A stretch of DNA of 64,000 nucleotides from Trichuris trichiura. Its lineage: Eukaryota; Nematoda; Enoplea; Trichinellida; Trichuridae. The notes beneath the pieces are model-generated. The model was not told the DNA's origin. It did not search any database and saw nothing but the letters and a program-made list of their open reading frames with translations. Location of the stretch: assembly GCA_037903355.1 (NCBI GenBank), contig JBAJFE010000009.1:1-64000 (forward strand), written 5' to 3'. How positions within the stretch are numbered: the stretch's first letter is position 1; each line of letters begins with the position of its first letter. A program made the translations under genes and the position numbers. This document shows positions 34,301-46,300 of the stretch, in pieces.

Positions 34301-37300
34301 TCTTTTACGGAAAGCTTGTCCCGTTGAAAAATTTTAACTTTTCCGGAGCTTTCGGGTCAAACGAGACCCGTCTTCAGCGGTGTTAAAATGATGTAATGAA
34401 AATTTCGCGGTGTTAAAAATTTTTTTTTTAACATCGCAAAGCTTTCCGTAAAAGAAACTTAACATATGAAACTATACGGTCCCGTACCAAGAAGTTGCCT
34501 CTATTTTTCGTCCTAAAAAATGACACGGTATTTCAAAACGTGTGCATTTTTCTGTCACACTGGATACCAATAAAATATGCGCTAAACTCTGCAAGTTGAA
34601 AGATTTTGTTTTGGTAACAACAGTGTAATCGCATGATGTAAGAAAGTTTTAGAAGCGGCTATAGGCAACAGCAGCAAGCCGTTTCCGAAATCTTTCTTCA
34701 TCTTGTATCTTGCGAATAGCTTTGCAACATCAGAAAGCTAGATTACCAAATGCACCTGTGAACTGAAAGAGTGAAGTTCCATCGTCATTGCATGCGCAAA
34801 ATCAACAAAGTTAAGAGTGCCACAGAAGCAATGCTCTCTGTGCATTTTCCTTTTCAGCGAGAAATGGGTACATTTGGCCTAGGGAAAATTGAGGAAATAA
34901 AAATGTTTCAATTGAAATGAACTGAGCACTAAACACAATTTCAAAACAGGACACAATATTGAATTTCTTGGTGAAAGGAGTTTAAATCAGATTATTTGAA
35001 CGACTACACGTTGGAACTGTCCAAAAAGTGATCACGCAGTAAATAAATAAATCAGTGCATGTCAACATAAACTGAGAAGAAATGTGTCAAAAATGAACCT
35101 GATTATCGCCCTCTAAAGCCATAACAACGAAAAAGGAAAACTATTCTTATTTTAACTGAAATGGCTAGTCAAAACGTTGGCCGATGAGTTAAAATGGCAT
35201 TCCAATAGCTTCCTGAAACTAGGTTAGCCTAAAACACACACGGCAAGTCCCTCGTAACGTTTACAATGGATGTGCAAATTTATCTACTTATTTCCTGCTC
35301 TGCAAGAAATGACAATACCCGTTCGTTGAACTACTGAAGACAAGATTACCAGTCACGACGCAATCAATTTGGATGGGCACACCGGAATTTTTGCCACCTC
35401 TCAACGTGAATCCAAAGGCGCGGTCGTGTTTAGCTCGTTGCCTCAGAGTCACTTGTAAATGCCTGGAAGGGGACGGAGAATTGACGAAGTTGATACAGCT
35501 TTCTTTATCTCCGTGACCAGCAGAGGGAACTACAGTTGAGCTGGTAACTTTAAGAGGCTGGATAGAAACGTCAGTTTCTTGATTAGTGCACTGGGATGTC
35601 CATGTCATGCTTCGTCCGACATCCTGCTCTACCTCTACAGAAACAACCTCGGTAGCTTTTGTGCCAGGATGTATGACCAAAGAAGACTGATGGGCCCGGT
35701 CTGCAACACCATTGGAACTAACGTAACTGGTAATATGGCTGAAAGAATGTTTAAGTAATAATTTCATTAGCGTTTGTAATACTAACGAACATTGGGTTAT
35801 TGGTTCGATCGATCTGGCAGGTAGTCTTACGCACACAGTTTCCCATGGCACTGGTATGGACCCCTTCAACGAAGTCTGAAGTGGGCTTGGTCGAGTTACT
35901 TGAACAGTTCGCTTGACCGACGGAAGTCTAAATTGGCCAGCAATTTTTTAACGAGACGCATGCAATTAGGCTTTCAATTAGTTTGCTTAATGACAAAAGC
36001 ACATCAGCGGTAAATAAACACAACGAAACATTTTTTCTAATGGAAATTCAGAAGATTCTGTTAATGCATGTGCTGCTTGTCTCTTACGTGTTAGACTAGG
36101 TGACGCGATTAAAAGAAGCATGAGAGACTACCGAACAACCCAAGTGTGCGAAACTAAGTTGTTTGCTGACAAGGCAGCAGTATCGGTGCTGACAGCTTTA
36201 TAAGCCCTGAAGCTAAAGGTAGCGGTAATTGCTTGCCAACAGGCTGAGATAAGAGCACTAGAAGACCTAAGGTTTCCGGAAACTTTCACGCATTATCTGC
36301 GGACAAAACGAGCTAAACTTGTCCGACTACTGTAGTCCGTACAAACAAAAAATAGGTCGCGCTGAACGTGTTTCAATTCTGCAGATGATCGCATTCCACA
36401 GCGGTGACCAAAATTTCCGGTTCATGCCGATGTCTGCGGGCACGTGACGACGAATAAAGTGGCCGTTACCACCCGGCTATCCAACGCAAAACTGAGTGAA
36501 ACCCACCTGATGACGAGCAGAAGACTCCGATTCAACGTTGTGTGATCCGCTTCCAAAATGATCACTATGGTCCAGAATTGATATCCTGTTGCATGCCATG
36601 CTCTCAATGCTCTTTTGGCAAACATTTGCATCAAATGTTCCCTTTGGTAAGGCAACCATTTCTTGGGTAACTTCGACACGCTAAAAAACAATTTATCAAG
36701 GTGGACGAGAGTGGTGGCCCAAACAGCTGCTCAGTTTTCGAATGCTTATCCAAGCAGAATAAATAAAAAGAACTGGCGCAGTTCAGTTCCCCTATCTTAT
36801 TGGTCCAACAAAACAAAAAGAACTGGTCCTGAGTCGGAAGCGCTTCTGAGGTGAACGGACGTCACGCGCTAATGACGACAAAAGTCACCAAGAGAAACAG
36901 CCGCAATCCTTGCCTGAGTAGTAGTTTGGCTGCTACCAGACGATGGGTAAATGATTTAATGAGAATAAGCTTAAGCTTTTGATAACATGAAGGAATGCAC
37001 CACCTTAGCTGTTGCTGCCAGCGGTGCAAGTAGGCTGAAATCTTCTGGACCTTCAGACACTGGACACCGTTTAAAACAACCGCTGTTAAGGCGCGTTTGT
37101 CACCATAAAGAAAAATATGCGTACAAATGAGCAGCTGACAAGCACTTAATTTAAATAAGTGCATGCGGGAAAATGTCGGGCGAAATGTAGGTTGCAAACG
37201 AACGATTAAGCGAACTGCAACTAACCCCAGAGCACCGACCAACCTATTGATAGTACAATGACGTTCCAAGTGACCAGCCGGTGAACGTCCTGGCACAAAT

Positions 37301-40300
37301 ATTACTGGACATTTTGGACGGCGTAATGGTTACAAAGCATTTTACCTGTCTAAGGTCTAATAAACGCGCCATTTATGTCATCAATGACCAACATACAACA
37401 AAAACGGAACCACTAAACCAGTACTATGAGCTGTATTAACGGGCGACATACCACTGCGCATTTCTTTCTAACAAATTCCTCTTCATGCATTTCGACTTTG
37501 GACACAGCGACTGCATTTTGCGGAGGAGCCTTCAGGCTTTTGTCGCTGTCTGTCATAACAATGGCTGGACATGGAAGCCTGAAAAGTGTGAGTAAATCCG
37601 TTACTAAAGAATGAAAGAGTAAAGGATATTGCAACTAAACGCACACTTTTTATGTCCTCATTTCCGGTAGATTGAGTGGTAAAAGTTATGAATTGGAGCC
37701 TTTTACGGAAATGAAACAGAGAAGAAAACGTAGCCTGATCAGGGGATGCGTTTCTAAAGCTAGCATCAAACAACCTGATACTAAAGGTAATAATAGGTAA
37801 GGTAGAGCTAACACTATTTCCCGGATTTTCAGCCACTCTTCTCAGTATGATCAAAACCTGTTTTATTCTTGAAAAAGAGGTAAAGAAACAGTGTAATGGA
37901 GTTTTCAAGATAGCATTCAAGATATTTCAATATGAGCCATTGCAAATACATGAAAGCTGCCAAGCTAAAATTATTACTGCAAGTGGCAGAACCAGCGTCA
38001 TCATCAATGTTACTAATAAATAAGATTTATTTGTGGAAATTTCTAAGCTCCGCAAATAGGACCACTTTTAGAACAAATGAACGGGCTGCATTGCGTAAAC
38101 TTAACGTAAAAAAACAACGCTTTTTACGAAAGATTTTATAGCTTAAATTTAAAGCCGACTGCTATGCGTTTAGAGTGCATAGCCTTTCTTTGCAGAATCC
38201 GGGCTGCCCGTAACTTAACAGAAATAATAATAATAAGCATAAAAAAACATTTGGCTTGCTTTTCAGAAGTTCACTTGCTAAGTGCAATATTACTGACATC
38301 TTTCTATCGATATCTCTACTAGAGTTCACCTATTCTACTGACATTGCTTATCCAACCTACTCAAAGACTTTTACAGTGGCTAGTAAAAACAGTGCAGCAG
38401 CGAATTTAACTTCATGAAAGCAAGATTTCCGAAGATCTATTCACACTTCTTTGACAATTACTGTAGCAGTGCATGGGCTTGATGCCACTGCCATCAAGAA
38501 CCACGAAGAATGCGAAGCTTCTGCACAATTTATCAAGAGAATCTAGCCGAGTTAAACTGCCTTGCATCAGGCAGGTCGTTTAACCGCAGGTAAACTGTGT
38601 ACCATAAATAAAACAGAAAATGGAAGGACAACGGCAAGTAAATATACGCACCGTTCTAGCTCAGGGCTGGAATGCGAACTGGCTGTTTCGGCTTCTCGTG
38701 TCCTTCTCTCCTGGTTCGGGTTTCCATGGTTCATTGCTCGGCGTTTTAGCTTCCAGCTGTTTAAGTTTGCAAGCCAGTCAACTTCATCGTCCTGAAAAGT
38801 GAAATGCATCATGGATAAGCATGCAGCTGTACGGCAAATGGACAAAAACAACTAGCACAACATGGCTGTTTGTGTTATATTTTGGAAAAAAACGTTCTTA
38901 TGATTTAAGCAAAAGCTAAGTTTCAAGGAAGGATGATTAATGCAAAAGGCAAAATGCGCATAAAGGCAAAAGAAACAATTGAACTACCGAATATGAAAAT
39001 CACTCTGCACGGATGAATCACTGCAGCTCCAGCTCAATCGTCAGGACAATAATACGCTATCATTCGCACAATGCAAACAATTCCTCACTGATACGTAGGT
39101 TCAAGCTTGCGTGTCGTGAAGAAGTTCAATGCGACAGACAGAAATATTTTTTCAGCGATGAAACCGCACGCAAAAACAGTTGCATCACATCGATAAAAGC
39201 AGTTTTCGATTAAGGCCAGCTTTTACGATGGATTTTAAAGTACCGCACGATGTAAATGGATAGCGCACATGTTTCCAGTAACTTCACTTAATGAATTGCC
39301 TCCTAAAGAAATCAGCGCTAAAAATCGGGTTTACGAAATTAGAAATTGCAAAGCTGGCCATGTTATTTATTCATTGATGGAACTGTTATGTGACTTCAAC
39401 GCACCAGAAGCGATCGCTCCCGAAACCAACTTAGTCCTTTCAGATGAACTCCACGCGACTGCTCCGTTCACTTCAATTTACTACATTTCCAAGTGGCATT
39501 TTACTAAGTAGTAAATTGTAAAAATAGGATAGATTGATTGTGAGCTTCAGAAAGCGAAGCACTGACAAAAATTTGTTTTAATCAGGGATATAATGTAAGA
39601 ACTAAAGTTAAACCGGTTTCCGGAAACGTTTCATAAATCAGGGCCAACAACTTGCAGAAACAATTTATGCAGTTGGCCACTGAAGCCGTGAGAAAAATGT
39701 CACGCAGAATGTGAACCAACATAACTGTGGCAACTTTTGTTTACGGCTAAGTGTGAATTTGTTGACATAATTAATAATACCGATCCCTGTTAAATGATGT
39801 CCAGTAGTCAGCATCATCGATGAAAGTGCGAAAAATTGTAAGCGCATAATACCCTTTGCGTACCCAATTAATCAAAACATGAATTAACTCTGGTGCAATC
39901 TTCCAAGGTTAAATAACAAGCGAACGTACAGTCTGCAGCACACTTGTTTCCCTCCCGCGAATTCCAGTCGTCAACTACCTCCCGCTGCCACAGTTCAAGG
40001 TGACCGCAAATATTTGCTTTAGGCTGCATGACTGCTGCAAGCTTTCAATTTAAGTGCTATTTCAGATGAACAGCAGAACTTCCCAATCTGCAAGACTGAC
40101 AGAGAAATATTGCCCAGGGAATTTGTCCTTCATGCATACTCATACCGAAAATTTTAACTGCATTTAACAATTGGCGGCATTAAATATTTCGAAAAATGAA
40201 AAGATCGCCACGCAAACATCGTTCTTACGTTGTCACAGTGCGTCGACGTTCAAAAAGAACAGATTTAATGCAAATTGAACGTTCCGATAGCATTTGTTTC

Positions 40301-43300
40301 TTTGCACCAGTAAAGCAACTATATCGGTTGTCCTGGTCAGTTTCTGAGTAAATACAACCGGCTGATAAGAGTTTGACGGAAGTGGAAAAGGTAAAAGTTT
40401 ACGAACAGGTCGAGGGGATTACTAACATTCCTGAACACAGTTATGTTGACGCATTTCAAAGAAGTCGAACAGTACTTACGGGCTAAAGAAAAAACTAGAA
40501 AATATTATCGTCCCTATGCAGGAACAAAAGTACAATATGTCGTAGTGTCTGCACGTCTCCATCCTTATGCAGAAACAAACTGGTGTTCAAATGTGTGTAG
40601 CAACAAGTGCTTTCAAGAGTACTTGTTGGCACAGACAAAATTGAGGAGTAAAGATTTGCTACAGCGTGAATAATAAAGGCAAAAGCAAAATGGTTTGTAT
40701 TAGCTAAAACTGATGAGTTACTTTTATATAACAAGTTATAATTAAAAAACATACTGTCCGACGAATATCCGAGAACCTATTGGCTGTGAATTTCCATCTT
40801 TTTCAAGAGGTACCTGCTTTACAATCATTACAGGGAACAAAGAGACCAATTCGTCTCAAGCAAACCTGTCAGCTTACTTGGAAGCATACAGACCCAATCT
40901 ATTGGAAAGGCGTAAATTTATTAAGACCTACTATCTTTTTCGCTTTCTTCCCTTAATGTGAATACGAAGCTTGAACGCATAAGTTACAAACTGACAATGT
41001 TTTAACGCGATGGTTCCAAGGTGGTAGATATTGACTCTGGCTGGTGATGATTAAATTTTTACTCCATAAAGAGGCGATGGAGTAAAAACGTTTGGAGCGA
41101 TTGTTTTAAGATATTAACCCTATTTTAGCATATGGGAATTCACATTGCATTTCTTCTAAGTGATACTAAATGAAGGTGTGGAATGCATTAACGTGCGGCC
41201 GCCGAACACACTTAGTCAAAATAGTAGATGTATTAGTACGCTCAGAGGTTTTCATACTTTTGGAAAAAACGCGTTTAGCGCCGGATTGCGGTACTTAACT
41301 TTCAGGATCAAACCTGTCCCGTCGTCTGCATCTTCATATGGTCTGAACAGACGCATACGATGGCACAAACTTGACCTGAAAGTTATGTATTGAAAGCTGA
41401 CGTTAAACAAACGGTTTCTTTCCGCAAACAGGCAATAAGCCATACGCATCTATTATGAAAACTTGCGTCGTCAATACCAAAGATATGAATACAGAATATT
41501 TTGTAGCGGGTATTACTTTAACGTAGAAAACAGTGATACAAACACTGAATGCAATAAAAAAAAAGTCGAACTCCGCCCTTTTATCTGCATCGACAGCAGC
41601 ATCATTACACTGTCTGAGTGGATTAATACAGTATTACCGCCAAGTCCTTCGTAATAATGAATGTTTAGCAACGGTCCTATCATTGCGAAAATTTGAGTCA
41701 CCATAAAAAGTATAATTTCAATCTCTGCAAATTTTGGGCCTAAACATTAAACGGCCTTCGGTAGCGAAGCGAAACTACATAACGCGCCGCCATTTCATAC
41801 AGTTGGCATTAAAATGACTGCCCGTTATTTAGTTTTTCTTTACAGTAGAAAATGGAATACGTGCGGGATCTAAAGCTACGGACTATAAGCTAATATTTTT
41901 TCCAAGTGCCCAAGCTGTAATGAGCGTCTTTCTTCTTCATTGCAACAGCTTTCGTAAGAGAAATGATCGTTTTGTTTTCTCGCGGTGCAAAAATTCCTCA
42001 ACTGGAAAATGTTAATATTAGCAACTATTTCACCTGACGCATCAAACACACAATTAGTTTTCAAAAAAAGCAGAAAATAACTAGCTATATCAACGCATCT
42101 GTGAAGAAAAACGGTAGCAGCTGTTAAAGGGGTTTTAACAAGCCGACTGCGTCTGTCAGATCCCAAAGCGAGTCGCTGCATTAGCCCTTGCAAATATGAA
42201 TTGTTTTCCACAAGTTTAGCCACTTAAGAATAGCGGTGTAAGTTATGCATAAGAGAGTAATACCGCGCATTCAAATAAAACATTAAATTAAACTAAGCAT
42301 CTGAACGAGAAAAGCTCGGTGCATCGTCTATCAATTGTTCAGAAAGCATTGGCCTTATTACGTTCAGCAGAACTAGTTTTCTAGTAGTGATTTGTGAAAA
42401 TGCAGCTATATTCATTGATGACACTTTATAAACGAATGGACTGGTAAGTGATGCACATCATCTTGGTGTTCACAGCAAAAGCAGAAAACCTCGAATAATC
42501 GTCGACTGATCGCCTCCAGACGTTGCAAAATGTGTTCACTTGTAGCAGTGTAGCAGAACGGAGCTAATAGCAGCAACTTTTTCCAACCTAATTGCAGTTT
42601 CAACCATGCTTATCCAGGACTTTTATAGTAACTGTTTAGAGGCGGTTAGGCCTGAACAACGAGCTAGGAACATGAACAAACTGAGCTTCCTGGACGAGTG
42701 TACGGAAGATAATGCCGCCAAGTTACAATGCTGTTTAACGAAGCGTCTCATGCCAAAATGATTGCCACCAATGAGTGCCAGCTTCGAATATCTCATCCGA
42801 AAGAGTTCATTACGTATAAAAGAACAGTTACTGCATGAAACAATAATTCGCGCAAATACTCCAACGGCTTGAAACCTACCCTCAGTTACTCCAAGTTGGC
42901 CGCTAAATATATGTTCAAGAAACCGAAACTATTAACAAATCACCCCACTAAATGTATCGCCAAATGATTTGATGTAAAAAACACCAGTCACAAGTGGGAC
43001 GTAAAGAACAAATTAGGACCTGCTGTTAATATTCACTGGAACGTTCATTACGCTATCATTTTAACGGCCAACAGAGAAAATAAAGCTTAATTTGCCGTGA
43101 AACTAACCTGGTTCCACAAATTATGGGCCTATAATCTGAACCTTGTACCCTAAAGGGAGACACTACGATGTGTTAAAATTGAAATACATCTTAGCCACGT
43201 AAGCGAACGAAAAATTAAAGGACCTTGTTTTAATTCTGACTCTGTTCCAAAAATGTAGGCAAGAGATGTCGGAGAAGCTAGTCAAGATGGAAGAGCTAGA

Positions 43301-46300
43301 GCTACAAGCTCGTCTGCATAAGTTTTCGCTAGCTGCTTTCATTCGGCAGAACACAAGAAAAGGTTATTGCTTGTAACGAACTTAGATTTACAAACTTAAT
43401 GTTGAGCAGAAAGGGAGCTATCTACCCACCTTGACTATCACTCTGGAACTTCTTGCCTTCTTTTCCAAATCAATCAATTGCAACTGACTTACGGCTCGTT
43501 GTGCTAGTGTTGCTGGCTTAGAAGCGACAAACCGGTGAGGGTCGTGCCGGACCAAGTCGCATTGAACTGGCTTGGTCAATGGCCTGATATGGGACCGCGG
43601 ATGTGCAGCACTAATATTTGCGCTGGCACTGCTGGCAGGACGGTCAAACTCTTCGGGTGAGAATGAACGAAAGGTGTTGTCTGAGAATTGGCTTTCTGAG
43701 AATTGATCTTCCGCTGCTGTGCCCGTGTTAACCACTTGTTCGGTCAGATACTTTGTCACTTTGTCCCGTACTAAAGGATCCACGTCAGGGCGACAGGATG
43801 GAGTTTGGTCCATGTCTTCAGAACTACTATGTTGGCTGGGATCATTAATAGAACTTCCGCAGCCGCTTTCTTCGCTTTCAATCACTTCTTGCGTCGTCTT
43901 CGTCGGACTGTCCGCACTGAAATCACAATCAATCAGCACAGCTATTTGCCTGACCGGTTACCCGTAGTTGACAATATACAGCTGTTCCCTCTCGCCCTTT
44001 CTATAACCACCACAAAAATTTAGCGAAAAATGTAAGGACGACACTCGTGAGATGTCAACAGCGATTGCCAAGAACTTGTTCTCTCATTTAAACCTAGCCG
44101 GCAGCGAGCAAAAATGTTGAGCTAAGAAATAGAGGTTAACAATAATTCATTCATGGCTTTGCTTTAAATAAAGTACTGAGTATTCATGAAAAAGTTTAAA
44201 GTAATTTTACAACGCATGCTTTGGTCGATCGTAACCACAATTTTCAAGGTGAAGCTTCGTTACAAAGATGAACACCCTATGGAGAACGTATGTTGATTCA
44301 TAGCTGTAAACGTTTTTCGCTTGATGTGGGCTGCATCACCCTCACCTTTCTGCGCGTTGTGAAAACTATTAAGACATGCTGTGCAAGGTTAGCAATGACA
44401 GAAAGGGGATAATAATGGTTGGATTTTCCTTTTCCTAAAAAGGCTGGGAGAAGCTTTCAGTGAACATTCACAGCACGACGGAAGACTCCACAATACATCA
44501 ATTCAGCAGGAAGAATTTTGCTGCACTATCAGTTGCTGCTCCAGCTCAGTAAACTAGTCTTCTTTTATGAGATGGAAAACTACTGGAATAAGTTGAGGTC
44601 CTGCTTTACGAAAGCGCTAAGCGAATGGGAACGGTAGTTCTGAAAGCGTCAACTATTTTGCATGAATAAACGTGCCTCAATATGAAAATTTGCGTGCTCT
44701 CCAAAAAACAACCTATATTTGATCACAAGTTCTGCTTCCGACTCAAGTTTCTGCTAGTAATCTTACACTCTACTCACCAGTTCGCATTGAGCAACGTTTT
44801 CCTGCTATCCAGGTTTGTGGTTACTGAAGATGACGACGATCTGAGAGACTCAATATGGCAAAATAGCAATGGCTCGACAGCAGTACGGTCAATTCTTGGA
44901 CCACTATAGTCCGCCGACGATTCACACAAGCAGGCGAGTTCGTATATTGTTACCACAACCTAAAAGCGAGTAAAGTGAACAGTAGGCGTGGTTGATGGCG
45001 CTGACCCAGAAGTCCCCTTAAGCAACTTAGAAAACGAAATGCACGCGACAAGTATGTAGAATCGCTTGACCCCATATTTGCTGTTGAGCGATTTGGTGAA
45101 GTCAGCGTGTCACGCTTTTGCTGTATGAATTCCGTTGCGCCTATGATGCAGTCAGTAGATGTAATATAGTTGCTCCACAGCTGTCCTCCGAAATGATTAT
45201 GTCCACTTTGGTCATTGCCTGTACTGCGACTGTCACAGATGGGAACGTGGCATTCTGGGCAAGAAGCAGGAGTCTATGCCTAACTCGCTAGTCAAATTGC
45301 CTTCAGAATTTTCCACAGCAATGCGTCACCTGCTTTCAGTTCACCACAAAGATCTACTCCTTTGAGTAGTTGATATAATGCACACTACTCGAGCAACTAC
45401 AGAAACGCCTTTCAGTACAGGCAATCCAACTTACCCGACGTATCCGTTCCAGCGTCTCAGGATTGCAGCGGCCTTTTGCAGATCTAAAACAACGTTTTAA
45501 ATGCAAAACACCGCTCTGGTCGTTTAGCAACAGTTAATTTCGCTTGAAGAAAAGAAACAAGAAATCATGAGAGAGTCGCACTATTTTTCGCGCTACCGTG
45601 AAATTTACAGCCAGTTGGTTTTAACCAACAGCATGGTTAAAAACAACTGCCACTTTTCCTACTGACTCGCAAGCAGTATATCATGAATGCCATAGCCTAG
45701 CCGGTTGTGAGGTGACCTTGGAAAGGTGACGTTTATTGAAACACTACCATTGAAGGTTACTCAACCGTAAAACTTTCATTTTTTAAGACTAGTCTAACTT
45801 CTGCGAATTCTTAATACTACTAACTGTACAACTATCTTCGCTTTCTCTTTTCCGAAAAAAGATCACATGCTCCTGTGCACAGTCAATGTATGCTATGCAG
45901 CTTACCGCAGAGATTCAGCAATGCAAACAGACATACATATTTAAAAAAAGAGCTGCAATCATACAGCCTTCTTAAAACGTTTGAAATCTATGAAAATAGA
46001 CAATGACATTCATTCTAGTGACTGTTTCAGGTGCTCAACTTAACTCGTTTTACTTTCTTCATAATTAAATGCCAAATGCGTTTTGCTATTATCAACATTT
46101 AAACAGGAAAAAAGTGCTAACTAAACAGACTACATCTGCGCTACCAAGTTGAACCAGCGATTTCTTTTTTGAAGCATGTTAAACTAGAAACCTCATTCCG
46201 CAGCCTGCGCAAGAAAAACGGATTGCAAATCACTAGGCACATTCTCGAAACGTTAAGACAACAAATTCCTATGTAAACGCAACTGGGTGACGCAGGGTTT

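Noticed and set aside
37483..37920. 145-codon minus-strand open frame overlapping an LMO7-like exon
   Set aside because: It is in a different frame from the phase-consistent exon 37452-37578 and shows no domain; treated as a shadow.
43266..43374. Plus-strand ATG frame beginning MSEKLVKMEELELQARLHKF
   Set aside because: Composition is protein-like, but it is only 36 codons, lies antisense in an LMO7-like intron and has no supporting partner exon or signal.
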